A stretch of DNA of 64,000 nt from Alligator mississippiensis. Its lineage: Eukaryota > Chordata > Crocodylia > Alligatoridae. Shown here one piece after another: positions 44,930 through 55,561 of this stretch. The stretch is taken from NCBI RefSeq assembly GCF_030867095.1, contig NC_081828.1:215977978-216041977 (forward strand), given 5' to 3'. Within the stretch, counting starts at the first letter, position 1, and each line of letters begins with the position of its first letter. The notes beneath the pieces are model-generated. The model saw only the letters and a list, made by a program, of their open reading frames with translations, ran no database searches and was not told the origin of the DNA. The position numbers and the translations under genes are program-made.

Positions 44930-45239
44930 CTAAGGCTGGGTCCTCATAGGGTGCAAGAGCCTCAGTGCTAAGGATATTAGCTCTTGCCATCTCGTACTTG
45001 GTGGCAGAGTACTATGCACCAGTTTGGAACTGGTCATCACACACCGAACTCATTGATGTGCAGCTACATTCAACCATATGCATCATCTTGGGGACTCTTT
45101 GATCAACCCCTCTACCATGGCTCCTAGTCCTAAGCAACATTGTTCCCCCCCATATGCTATGGGAAGTTGCAATTTGCAAGCTACTGGAGAAGATCTTCCC
45201 AATCCAAGCCTTGTTCTCTTAAACAAAGCTATGGGGAGA
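44930..45239 (+). mobile_element. LINE ORF2 with AEYCAPVW block, 5' part of split copy
   Basis: In plus orientation one frame reads KAGSS*GARASVLR, then LALAISYLVAEYYAPVWNWS, SHTELIDVQLHSTICIILGT, then TPLPWLLVLSNIVPP. This is the same family and order as the reverse-strand copy at 16880-17815. It stops at the CR1 insertion and resumes at about 46110. Confidence 0.75.
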
Positions 45240-46110
45240 AGTGGACATGCCAGAGGGCAGGGAACAGCTGCAGGCAGACCTGGATAGGTTGGACAAGTGG
45301 GCAGAAAACAACAGGATGCAGTTCAACAAGGAGAAATGCAAAGTGCTGCACCTAGGGAGGAAAAATGTCCAGCACACCTACAGCCTAGGGAATGACCTGC
45401 TGGGTGGCACAGAGGTGGAAAGGGATCTTGGAGTCCTAGTGGACTCCAAGATGAACATGAGCCGGTAGTGTGACGAAGCCATCAAAAAAGCCAATGGCAC
45501 TTTATCGTGCATCAGCAGATGCATGACGAATAGCTCCAAGGAGGTGATACATCCCCTCTATCGGGCGCTGGTCAGACCGCAGTTGGAGTACTGCGTGCAA
45601 TTCTGGGCGCCACACTTCAAGAAGGATGCGGATAACCTGGAGAGGGTCCAGAGAAGGGCAACTCGTATGGTCAAGGGCCTGCAGACCAAGCCCTACGAGG
45701 AAAGACTAGAGAAACTGGACCTTTTCAGCCTCCGCAAGAGAAGGTTGAGAGGTGACCTTGTGGCTGCCTATAAGTTCATCACGGGGGCACAGAAGGGAAT
45801 TGGTGAGTATTTATTCACCAAGGTGCCCCCGGGGGTTACAAGAAATAATGGCCACAAGCTAGCAGAGAGCAGATTTAGACTGGACATTAGGAAGAACTTC
45901 TTCACAGTTCGAGTGGCCAAGGTCTGGAACGGGCTCCCAAGGGAGGTGGTGCTCTCCCCTACCCTGGGGGTCTTCAAGAGGAGGTTAGATGAGTATCTAG
46001 CTGGGGTCATCTAGAGCCAGCACTCTTTCCTGCTTATGCAGGGGGTTGGACTCAATGATCTACTGAGGTCCCTTCTGACCCTAACATCTATGAATCTATG
46101 AATCTATGAA
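45240..46110 (+). mobile_element. young CR1 LINE, ORF2 C-terminus with a single stop
   Basis: One frame from about 45241 to the stop at 46014 (257 codons) is interrupted only by a TAG at 45466-45468, where the family has CAG. Blocks in order: ADLDRLDKWAENNRMQFNKE (RT thumb), VERDLGVLVDSKMNMS, IHPLYRALVRPQLEYCVQFW, FSLRKRRLRGDLVAAYKFI and the terminal NGLPREVV..FKRRLDEYLAGVI. The 3' tail ends in three TCTATGAA(T) units. It is 5'-truncated, as is typical for CR1, and cannot move itself. It differs from 4791-5084 at about 12 of 285 shared bases. Confidence 0.95.
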
Positions 46111-46500
46111 ATACACCGGCTGCACATCTACCATCATGATACCCACTGTGGTCCAAACTGCTGCACCAGGACCACACGACAAAGACCCTCTGGTGTGATG
46201 ACTGGAGGTTAACATCACCACCAAACAAATTCCTTATCATAGATCCTACAGTCTGTCCACATGGCTTGCACATGGCCATGCCATCAGTGGGTCTTGTTGA
46301 CTAGGTTCCAGACACGGCAAGGTCTGTGCATGGCCAACCTCTGCCATTGGGGTCTTCACAACGATCCAGACTGAAGCTGTGGCCAAACACGCACCATGTC
46401 ACATATTGTTGATGACTTCCTGCTAAGTTCAGTAGTGGACTACAGGAACTGCACATGGCTTCACATGGCTCGGCAATTATGCACAGGCTGACGGACTGCT
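46110..46500 (+). mobile_element. LINE ORF2 with AEYCAPVW block, 3' part of split copy
   Basis: After the CR1, shifting frames give WCDDWRLTSPPNKFLIIDPT followed by a stretch equivalent to 'PPGF.LPR..W..LNRFRTGQG', then MANLCHWGLHNDP, SCGQTRTMSHIVDD and a final leucine-rich end. These are the expected next blocks of the same LINE (zinc-knuckle-like C-G-Q-H end). Confidence 0.7.
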
Positions 46501-46524
46501 TAAGGCAAGCAGAGGCTGCAACAG

Positions 46525-47075
46525 GTTAGGTGGTTTCCAGTGGAGAAAGGAAAGTAAGAGTACTGTTATACAAAGCACTAGTGAGACCTGATCTGGGGTA
46601 GCATGTAGTGCTCCTTTCCCCCATGTTCAGGAAAGACGAATTTGCATTGGAATAGGTTCAGACAAAAGCTACCATAATGATGATGATGCTGGGAAGGGAG
46701 ACATCATCATAGTAGAAGAGTAGAAGAACATGGCTTAGACTAGTAAAATGAAGACTGAGAGGGGATATGATTATGCCGTATTAACATGAGGTGGTTAAGC
46801 ATGAAGATGGGGAAATTGCTACCTATGTTGGTTGTAATGGGTAGAAACGGGCCAGGAACCAAACTGAGGTGGAGATTGCAAGAAGGTTCCTCACTATTAG
46901 ATCAGTGTGCTTCCAATCAGAGCAGCAGGGGCGAACAACCCCAAAGTCCTTTTAGAAGAGACCTCCATAATTTAAGGACTGGATTATACGACATGGATGT
47001 CCTTCCTCCATAGGACTGGTCTCAGTGATGCAGGAGCTTCCTCCTCATCCTACATTCCTGCATCCCAGCATGCAG
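46525..47075 (+). mobile_element. old CR1-like LINE fragment
   Basis: 'Actgttatacaaagcactag' then 'tgagacctgatctggggtag' parallels the LYKALVRPDLEYC region. 'Aaatgaagactgagagggga' and 'tatgattatgccg' parallel the RRLRGDMI block, and 'ggactggtctcagtgatgcagg' parallels the tail. It is strongly diverged. Confidence 0.65.
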
Positions 47076-47280
47076 TTCTCCTCTGCAAAGCAAGTTGGGG
47101 AGGTAGAAGGAAGGATAATGACCCTAAAGTGAGATGTGGTCCAAAAATGACAAAATAATATCCCTCCACCCCACCCCAAAAATCTTTTCTTTGCTTTTTC
47201 AACAATTTTTTTAATTTAAAGAATTTTCCCCACCTGTACAGTTGGTGTTGGGGGCAAAAGTATGGAGGAGGAGATTAATC
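47076..47280. other. unique AT-rich spacer
   Basis: Nothing recognised. Confidence 0.4.
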
Positions 47281-47750
47281 ATTGAATCATAGGCTGGCAG
47301 GGAGCTTATAAGGTTACTCTAGTGGATCACCACCTTTTTTACACTCAAGGCACCCCTCATTAGACTCAAGGCTCCTCTTGGAAAATGTTGGATCTTAGCT
47401 TTCACTCATTTTGTTTGCTAGAGAAAAATACCTGCGCAGTCCTCCTGTTGCAAAAACTCAGCAAGCCCACGACAGGGAAGAGTGTTTTCGACTGTATGGA
47501 TTCCTACTTGAAATTTCTGGGTTCATCTTGTGAATCACATGTAGGTGTTTGCACAACTACCAGGGCTAATTATGAGTGGCACCCAGTGGCACCTGGAAAA
47601 AGATGCTGTTGTACCGTGGTTGAAAATCATTCATCTAATCCAACCCCCTGGTCAAGGTGGGATCACCCCTACGTAAACCATCCCATCCAAGTATCCGGCT
47701 AACCTATTCTTAAAAATGGAGATCCCACAACTTCTCTCTATGAAAATCTC
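47281..47750 (-). mobile_element. CR1 3' end split by a hAT-like element
   Basis: 'Attgaatcataggctggcag' (terminus) is followed, after the insertion 47322-47629, by 'atctaatccaaccccctggt' and 'ggagatcccacaacttctct'. Joining the flanks gives the normal CR1 tail order in reverse orientation. Confidence 0.85.
47322..47629. mobile_element. hAT-like non-autonomous repeat, family H copy 2 (inverted)
   Basis: It is the reverse complement of the family seen at 28846-29154 and 48550-48829. It begins GTGGATCACCACC and ends GGTTGAAAATCA. The octamers TTACTCTA (47314-47321) and TTCATCTA (47630-47637) agree at 6 of 8 positions, and the second matches the CR1 sequence expected at the site. Confidence 0.75.
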
Positions 47751-48541
47751 CAGCTCAATGGTATGGTAATCGTGGCCAATGTTAAGCAGCTCAGATATGA
47801 CTCTGAGGGAGTACAGGGGCCAATTTGTTGGCTAGGAATGTTTCACTTAGAGACACTTTTCTGACTATAACACTCTGAGAAGTTGTTAAAGGCATTGAGA
47901 AATTTCAATACTAAGTCTGTTGGTAGCTTTACGTATCATGAAGTTGTAGCCCACAGGAAATCTGGGTTTCATTCTGTTATATCCTCAGAATGGACCATTT
48001 TGTGATCCTCTGGCCGGTTCTCAGTGCTCTCAGTGAAAAACCAACTAAGTTTTAGTATTAATAGAGACCTGTTCAAATAGCATTTATAGTTCTATTAAGA
48101 AAAAAAAATAAGTCTATTAATTTTTAAACCACCCTTTTTTTCTTGTCCAAGCTGCCTTGTTGCAAAGGTAATTAAACTTTAGTTGGAAATGAGAACTGAG
48201 CTGCAGTTCATGTGGGGAATAAGAAAGTTTAAAATAAGATAGTGTTGTAATGAATATGCTGGATTCTTTATTCAGGCTGCTGGAGTCTGGAGAGATCTAG
48301 CTCCTAGACTAACTAAGCACAGTTTGTGCCATTACTTAGGGTCCCTATAAGAAGTGACCTGGTATGAATAGCTGTGAAAGACACATCTGATTGCTCAATA
48401 GCTTCCATATATTCACCCTATAAAAGATTAAATTGATAACTTTTTTATACAGATTTAACAACTGATTCATACAAGTTGGAGTATACCATTCTTTAATCAT
48501 TGTAGACCTCTACAGAGGCCAACATGGGGTGTATAGCTACA
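47751..48541. other. AT-rich unique sequence, nothing recognised
   Basis: No transposon signature or open frame of note. Confidence 0.4.
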
Positions 48542-48549
48542 GGTTATAA

Positions 48550-48829
48550 TAACAATTCACTATTGGTGCCTTGAGATCTTTCCAAGAGTGCCATCAAGTG
48601 CCATGCAGTGTCAGCACGGCTAGGCGCCCAAACATGATTCACAAGGTGGACGCAAAGATTTCAAATAGGAATTCATAGTTTTAAAAGCATCCTGACCGGT
48701 TGCAGTCTTGTTGAGTCCTTGGCAAGTGAAGATTTGTTCTCTTCTTTTTCTGTAGTCAAAAACGAGTGAAAACTAAAAAGTGGCATTTTCCAAGGGGTGC
48801 CCCAACTCTACAAAGGTTGAGAACCACTG
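48550..48829. mobile_element. hAT-like non-autonomous repeat, family H copy 3
   Basis: It contains the family blocks ACATGATTCACAAGGTGGAC, GATTTCAAATAGGA and GTGGCATTTTCCAAGGGG and ends GGTTGAGAACCACTG. Flanking octamers GGTTATAA (48542-48549) and GCTTATAA (48830-48837) match at 7 of 8 positions. Confidence 0.78.
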
Positions 48830-48837
48830 GCTTATAA

Positions 48838-49807
48838 CCATTTATAACAGTCACCTAGCCTTTTATGCCACATCACTTGTACGACACGTATTTCTACAGC
48901 TAGACCACTTTTTTAATGCTTGAAAAATTGACCAAAAACGGGAATTCTGGAGGAAACAAAACTATTTGTGACACTGGATGGTCCATTAATTTCAGCTGAA
49001 ATATTAGTTTGGGGGTTTTGTTTTGAATGCCTGAAATTTCCAAATGAAACCTAATGAAAGATGTCTTGGCTTCAAAAGTTTGCCTAATTTTATCCCAACC
49101 ATACCATTGGTGCAATGCAATATATCACCCAAAAAAATCCTTCTTTCATTTCAGAAATGCCTAAATGGTAGAACATTTTTCTAAATAAAACCTTTTTTTT
49201 TTTACCTTTCATTTCAAAATGGCATTTTCCACATTAAAATTAACCAAAGTTTGGGAAAAATAGAAAGAAAACTCCTTACAAATGTTAACAACTTGAAAAT
49301 GGGGTGAAACATTTTCTTTCAGGTTGAACGACGTGTTCCCAGTCAACCTGAAAAAATATTTCTATGGGTTTCCTCAAAAAATGAACACAATTCTGTTTCA
49401 ATTCAACCTGAATGATTTTCTTTTTCCTGCAGCTGTGGAACAGACTCATCCTTCTTCTCCCTTTGAGCCTGGAAGATGAAGAGGTTTCAGTATTGGCGTC
49501 TTTGGCAAACCCATCTATGCCTTGGGCTTTTTGGCCCAAGCTTTGGCTTTTTAAAGAGTAGGATCAAAACACAAACCAATCGCAAGACTGAGGACAAGTC
49601 TGGGTTGATGTGTTGTGTCAGGGTTGTGTCAGGGTTGATAGTCAAAGAGTTTAGATTACAGCTTCTGCCCACGGGTCTTAGTTATTATGGGCCCTCGGTA
49701 TGCTGGCTTCCAGGAGGTTACTCTGGTTTGGGCTCCAATGTAAAAGAGAGCAAGATTGCATCAGATTCTGCCATGAGATGTCTCTGATGAGGCACCAGTC
49801 CCTCCAG
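48838..49807. other. AT-rich sequence, nothing recognised
   Basis: There are several strings like TTTCATTTCAAAATGG and repeated GAAAT/ATTTC motifs (48900-49420). They give weak self-similarity but no clear repeat unit. A 103-codon plus frame at 49476-49787 is unsupported. A 12-bp tandem (GTTGTGTCAGG) lies near 49610-49635. Confidence 0.4.
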
Positions 49808-50252
49808 CAGTGGCCCTCAATCATATCAGACTCCAGACCCCCTCCTCCATAACTTTTCTGAATTTAGTGGCTTGCCATTTCAAAACCTCATTTATGCATT
49901 ACAGTGTGTAAAAAATGATATGAATGGCACCATATATGTTAAACAAAATTGGGAGCGGGGGGAGGGGACATGAATAACCATAATATTACAATTAACGAGA
50001 CACCTGAACCTGGGAGTTGTTGCAAATATCTTGAATTCATTAATTGCAGCAAACCACGTGGCTAATATGAAGGGATGCTCAGCATTGAGCAATACAAATT
50101 AGCGCTGTGATATCACATCACACAAGAAGAGCTGAACCTACGCGACCAGTCTCAAATGGGTGGTCCAAAGACACATAAAAAGCTCACTGCTGCTGCTAAT
50201 ATTGTGCTGCATCCTTTAAAGGATCTCACTGTGCCTTGGTTGAGAATCACTG
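49808..50252. mobile_element. probable hAT-like non-autonomous element
   Basis: The ends CAGTGGCCCTCAA and TTGAGAATCACTG are near-complementary (the match extends to CAGCAGTG on each side). The interior is AT-rich with no coding capacity. The flanking octamers do not match convincingly. Confidence 0.55.
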
Positions 50253-50880
50253 CTGTAGAGAAAGCCTGGTCCTCTAATGGCATAAGTAACCGTGCCAAAT
50301 TGCCCCAGCTGAGCACTTGATTTGGTGCTGCAACCTGCACCCAACCAGACACTGAGCAAAGTTATTCTTCTTCCAGCATTAATAAAAAGTGTTTTAGGCC
50401 CAAGCAAAAAGGCCATGTTGCTCGGAGATCATTAGTTCATTTGTTGTGCTGCCAGCTGACAGGGTATCATCTTCCTAATTTAAATGGCCATGTTCTTGAG
50501 GTAGGAGCTGTCATCTTCTTTTCCTGCATGGTATTAGTCATTTTGTGGTGAGCACTCATGCATATTTATGATCCATTCCCAAAAACAGTTGAACATTACA
50601 GCAAGATACATGGTTGTTGTTCCATAGACTATTTTACTCCGCTTGCTTTGACAATGTTTAAATTTAACCACAAACAGAATTTGCTTTGCAGTGACTCTGG
50701 GATGCACAAAGTGGGACAGGTTGAGCACCCTTATCTTAGCATAAACTTTAGCCATGTCAACCCTTGCTTTTCAAGCTCCAATGCACACTGATAAGCTCAA
50801 ACTACATACCAAGGAGCCGGAAAAGTAATTGGAGGTAGGGTAATGTATTGCTTTCCTCTTCCTCTTGGTTGCTACACTCT
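50253..50880. other. unique sequence, nothing recognised
   Basis: Open frames at 50534-50791 on opposite strands are shadows of each other and unsupported. Confidence 0.4.
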
Positions 50881-51136
50881 GGGCATGTCTACACGAGACA
50901 CTTAATGCGCAGTAGCCTAATAACACTGCCCAGTAGCGTGTCACAGCATGGACAGTGCTAACACGCCTCTGTGCAGTATTATTAGACTACTGCACAATAG
51001 CATCACTAAAAAGGTGTTTGCCAGTGCTACTGCGCAGTCGCTCTAGTTACTGTGCATTTAGTTAGTACTTCATTAAGCAAGTACTAAATAAAATGCACAG
51101 TGACTACTGCGCATTAATGAATGTGTAGACATGCCC
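50881..51136. mobile_element. Chompy-like MITE, copy B
   Basis: Terminal repeats GGGCATGTCTACACGAGAC and GTGTAGACATGCCC. The subterminal AATGCGCAGTAGCC / CTACTGCGCATTAATG also pair. The internal TACTGYGCAGT palindromes recur several times. Flanking triplets TCT and TTT are a possible decayed 3-bp duplication. Confidence 0.88.
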
Positions 51137-51547
51137 TTTCTGTGTCTCGTGTCTTGGCACATAGGTGACACCGTATTGGTCTTCTTTCAGCTCCCTACAG
51201 GCTTCCTTGCTCTCCAACGGTGTCAATGAACCCAATTCAGAAATAAGGTGTTAGTGGGTATAAGCTTCTGTTGGTAAGCTGGTAGGAGTGTAGACAAATC
51301 TAGAGAGAGTCTAGCTGTGATAATGCACAAAGTAAGATGCCTGAATGAATGAGGTGAAGCCATGCCATTAAAAGAGTCCAATGAACATTAGTACAGCCAC
51401 AGCCCTCGTGCCATAGCACCTGCTTTCCCTACAACTGGTAGAGATGACCCCACTCCAAAAATGAAAACTAGTTTGCTTTGTATTCTCCTAGCATACTACA
51501 CCTCTGCATAACTCAGATAAAGGGAGAGAGGATGATACATGGTGCTG
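51137..51547. other. unique spacer between MITE copies
   Basis: Nothing recognised. Confidence 0.4.
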
Positions 51548-51798
51548 GCATCTACATGAGATGGTTACTGTGCGGTAGTTTGTTACTACTGCACCGTAGC
51601 GTTGAGAGGCACGGGTTGTGATGTGACGCTACTGCGCAGTAGTGCAAGCTGTTGCACAGTCAGTGTCACCAGGAAGCCGTGCGGGGATGCTACTGTGCAG
51701 TAATACCAGCTACTGCACAGTCATTTAGTACTTAGGTATGCAAGTACTAAATGATTGCACAGTAACAACTGCTCAGTCAACGTCTCGTGTAAACACGG
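51548..51798. mobile_element. Chompy-like MITE, copy C
   Basis: It starts near GGCATCTACATGAGATGG, ends near ACGTCTCGTGTAAACACG and holds many TACTGCGCAGTAG / TACTGTGCAGTA units. GCT lies just outside both proposed ends. It is diverged, so borders are accurate to a few bases. Confidence 0.82.
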
Positions 51799-51999
51799 CT
51801 GGTGTGTATCTAAAAGAGGACATAGGACACATTGAGCCAAATTACCTCCAGACTGACTTAGACTCCAAGAGTCCTTCCTGGCTCATGAATTCAAAGGGAT
51901 GAAATGAGTGTCTTGTTCATTGGTGTACTAAGTAGGCACTTGACAGCCAATCCCCTGCATTTGGCACGTACACTTTGGACTGCTGCTAAGCACTGTCAG
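51799..51999. other. unique spacer
   Basis: Nothing recognised. Confidence 0.4.
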
Positions 52000-52590
52000 A
52001 AATATACACTGGAAAAAATGAAGCAGGTTGTTCAGGGAACTTTAGGACAAAACTCTACCCAGAAGGAAAAGGGGGGACCTGGAGGTCCTAGGAGCAATGT
52101 CTGTGGGGGGCCCATTGGAGTCCAGGAGCTCTATGGGATTTTGCTCTCTCTTGGGCCATCAGTGTGCTCCTGTTGCAAAAAAGATCCAACAGCCGACTGG
52201 ATTGTATTTGCCAATCATAGGAAGTGATTACTGGTGATTAATCACTGGTAATTTTGAGCCCCACGTTTTCAAAAGGATATGAAGCTTTTGGAGAGTCCAG
52301 CACAAAGCAACAAAAATGATTAGAGGCCTTGGAGGCAAGGCTTATGAGGAAAGGGTGAAAGAATTAGGGTTATTTCATCTAGAAGAGAAGACTGACGGGG
52401 AGGGGTTGGTAACATATTCCTGAAGGGCGATTAAAGAGAGGATGAAGATCATAGGAAATAAGGGTTGGAAGGGAGCTCAGGAGGCCACATCTAGTCCGAC
52501 CCCCTGCTCCAAGCAGGACCAGCCCCAACTGCATCATCCCAGCCAAGGCTTTGAGCTTTAAACACTTCCAAAGACGGCGATTCCAAGAAC
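52000..52590. repeat. duplicated composite block, copy 1: plus CR1 with reverse CR1 insertion
   Basis: 52000-52446 matches 56403-57051 in order. The shared parts are 'cactggaaaaaatgaagcag', 'acaaaactctacccagaagg', 'tgggattttgctctctc', then the CR1 body 'gtccagcacaaagcaacaaa' and 'cttatgaggaaagggtgaaa'. At 52447 it switches to a reverse-strand CR1 terminus (atcataggaaataagggttgg) at exactly the same point (GGATGAAG/ATCATAG) as copy 2 at 57052. The reverse CR1 stops at about 52587, and the plus-strand CR1 does not resume. Confidence 0.85.
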
Positions 52591-53079
52591 CCGAGAGCTT
52601 CCGGCATTTCAAAAAGGAAGAGATAACGAAGAAATATTCTTGACAAACGTGTCATGGGGTACTTAATAACCATAAGTGATCAGAGGACATGATTTAAGTG
52701 CCAGAAATAGGCCTGGCATTGTGAAAGACATGAACTGCAGGAAGTCCACGCTGTAAAGAACATGCAGAATAAGCTGGCAGAGTACATGTACTCCCCATGC
52801 TCTGTACATGCTCTGTCCCCCATTGGAGGGTTGATCTGCTGAGGGGGTGAGTGCCAACACTGCTCCTCCCTCTCCTGCCCTGGTCACCACTGAAGTCAGG
52901 TTGGTTGCTGTTGGCGGCAGCAGAAAAATGGGGCCAAATGTCAGGGGTATTATTCACCACTGGGTTGCAGAGCCAGGCTAATGCAGCAACTCTGGCACCG
53001 ACAAGCCACTATCTTGCCCCCAGAGGTTGGCCATCTGGCCCACCAGAAGCCCCACGGTCCAGCAGAGACAATTTTGGGC
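52591..53079. other. unique sequence, nothing recognised
   Basis: No supported feature. Confidence 0.4.
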
Positions 53080-53192
53080 TAGGCAAAAATTTGTCTAGGA
53101 GGGTTTAGACAGGGACGATACAAACAGGGGATTGTAATAAACAGGACCTGCTGGATTTCCTTCCAGCCTTGTCTTTCCTGTGTTTCTTTGAT
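53080..53192 (+). mobile_element. old CR1 3' tail
   Basis: 'Gcaaaaatttgtctaggagg' and 'gtttagacagggacgataca' then 'ttccttccagccttgtctttc' follow the order of a plus-strand CR1 tail, with an altered 'ggactagatgacc' box. Confidence 0.7.
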
Positions 53193-54864
53193 TCCTCCAA
53201 CACCAGGAGCCATGACAGGAACATTTCCAAAGAGCTTCCATGAGCCCCCAAACAGGGCTGGTATCTATCTTCACCAGAAGAAGAAAGAAAAAGATCAGTT
53301 TTTAAATAGGGATTTCCAACCACCCCAATAAAAAAGGCAAGAACATTACTTATGCTCTACAGAGATAGGACTTTTTTTTTATTTTTTCTTGCCTGTGGCT
53401 GCAGGGAGAACAAGGGGGGAAAGGAGTTCAGTCCTGCACGATTAATTATTGTTTAAATAGAAAAAGATCCCTAGAGCTTTAGTCATTCCCATAGCTGATG
53501 ACTGGGCTTTGCTGAACATTAACTGCTTCTTGGCTTCAGGGCTGTTAACTAATAACAAGCCCATTCATTCATTTCTGATAAGGTTGCCTGGATTTTCTTC
53601 TTACTCTGGTGACTGGGAGCAGGAGCCATAAAACTCAGCATTTTGCAGGCAGTCCTGGGATTTGGAGCCAGAGCCGGTTTTCATAACGCTTCCCCGGCTC
53701 GGCCCATGCAGCGGGCTCTGCAGGTGTCGCCGCATTTCGGAGGCTGGCAGATCACTCGTTGCGGCGGGGAGGTGGATCCCTCTTGATCCAAGGCTCAAGC
53801 CCAGCTGCCGCTACCTCCTGGGAAGCATTGGGTCTGTGATTCATGCAGAGCTGAGTAATTCGGATTTGAACCAAGAGAGGGCAGTGGGACCCACATGCAG
53901 CCACTTCATTGCACTGTACAGCTCAAATTGTATATGCCGACTGAACACACAACGACAATCTATGGTTGTTCCCAGCAATGTTTCTCATAGGGACCATTTC
54001 CCTGCCATGTATTCATGCAACACCCTTGACAAAAGTTGCTTAGGAACAATTTAATACAAGGCTACTAACAGGCACTGACTATGCTCTGCTTGGTTTCAAA
54101 GCTTGGGCAAAAGGGCTGCAGCTGAAAGATGTGTGTTTTTTCAGCTCTTCCCTGCAATCTTGGAACAAACCACTTCCCCCTGTCTTCTCCTTCCCTTTCT
54201 TGGACTGGATTTGGCACAACGGGGTCCTGTTCTCAGCTACATCCCTTTGCCTAGTCCTATAACACCAATGGTGACAGGCTGATGATGACCAAGAGTATGT
54301 TATGAATATGGTTATCCCCCATGAGGCTTGAAGAAGACTAGTAGATGCCCCTCAAGTCTGAAGGCCTCCCCTGTTGCATCCTGCCATGTATTTGAGGTGC
54401 ACAACTTCTCTGTTATGCCTCTGTTTTTCCACTGGGACCCAGCATTTGGGGTTTTATCCCTGAAGGCCAACTCAGAGTCAAAGACCCCGCTGAGACGAGT
54501 GTCCTGCTGAGCGAGCATAGTGAAGGCACAGCAGTTTGTGTATCTACAGACACCCAAGGGAGGGATAGGGCTGCCATCACATTCAGGTGCTTGGTTGCTT
54601 TATGAATGCCTCTAGGTAAGTGGTAAAAGAGCGGATATGACATAGTATTGCATGTTGAAGAGCTAAGCTCTCTGTGGGGAAGTTTTGTTGGGGAGGATTT
54701 TTGAAGAGATGTCTTGCTTATACTTAATGGTGACCACTTTAATGGCGTCCATAAGAGTTTGTTCATTCTTGGAAAAGCCAGTCCAACCAGAGCAAGAGCA
54801 GTCATGACGTCAAATGGGAAAGCCAAACGTAAAGGATGAAGATCCAGCATAGGGCTCCAAAGAC
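53193..54864. other. unique sequence with a small CpG-rich patch
   Basis: 53340-53620 is repeat-free and AT-rich, a possible conserved non-coding stretch. 53660-53780 holds a cluster of CpG dinucleotides, too short to call an island. Frames at 53662-54054 (130 codons) and, in reverse, 54413-54850 (145 codons) have no known motif. Confidence 0.4.
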
Positions 54865-55005
54865 CTGTGTTCTGTTTCTGGCTTGGCCGCAGATCATCTG
54901 TGTGATTTAGGGTGAATCCACTGGATTAGCTCATGCCTCGGTGCCCTTTTTGGCAAAGTGGTCATGTTGCTACTCACCTTCTTTGCAAAGTGCTTTGAAG
55001 ATAAT
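54865..55005 (-). mobile_element. MIR/CORE-SINE-like copy
   Basis: 'Acctgtgttctgtttctggcttggccgcagatcatctgtgtgattt' then 'tcggtgccctttttggcaaa' and 'aagtgctttgaagat' follow the known order of amniote MIR-like SINEs (common form: 'ggctctgccac..acttgctgtgtgacctt..gggcaagtc'). The orientation is assigned relative to the MIR consensus. Confidence 0.6.
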
Positions 55006-55205
55006 CTCCCGATGAGGAGCATTGCTAGGGAATATTGTTGCATGATCATAAAAATGAAGGATGAGAGTTGCTGTCTTGACACAGGTTGAAAAGTTTTCAC
55101 GTAGGAAGCTTTTTTGGACACTTTTAAGCTACATCCAGGCAGTGCACCCAGATCTTTGTCAGCTCCAGCCTTTGCATAGTGCAGGCCCCGGGTCCTACAG
55201 TGGGG
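55006..55205. other. unique spacer
   Basis: Nothing recognised. Confidence 0.4.
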
Positions 55206-55561
55206 TTTGCATCTACGTCTACACTGTTGGTGGCGGTAGCCCCTCGAAGTCGAGGATGACGTCCATCAGGCTTGATGGGTCCTCAGGTGACTGGGGAGCC
55301 CGATTCTGGATGCACACATCCTTCGGAAATGGGGGCATGTTGTCGCGCGAGGAAATGGGATTCACAGCCCCGGGTTGGTCTCATTCTCCTTCCTCCACCA
55401 TCTACACTGTACACTTACGATGACTCACAGCAACACTCGCAAGCTGGGAGCAGGGTTACCACATCCCCATGGTACCAGGGCAGGCTAATTAGCACAGGGA
55501 ATGGCTAATTGATCCTGTCACTTAGCAGTGCTAATTAACCCAGAGTGCATTGCAGACATGG
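55206..55561. mobile_element. possible composite MITE-like repeat
   Basis: It opens with TTTGCATCTACGTCTACAC and closes with TGCATTGCAGACATGGC. Both resemble the ends of the GGGCATGTCTACAC family. Inside is 'agcccctcgaagtcgaggatgac', a phrase I remember as repeated in reptiles, and a GCTAATTAGCAC/GTGCTAATTAAC inverted pair. The borders are uncertain. Confidence 0.35.

Noticed and set aside
53660..53780. CpG-rich patch as a CpG island or promoter
   Set aside because: About 120 bp is below usual island length, and no transcription start or exon could be linked to it.
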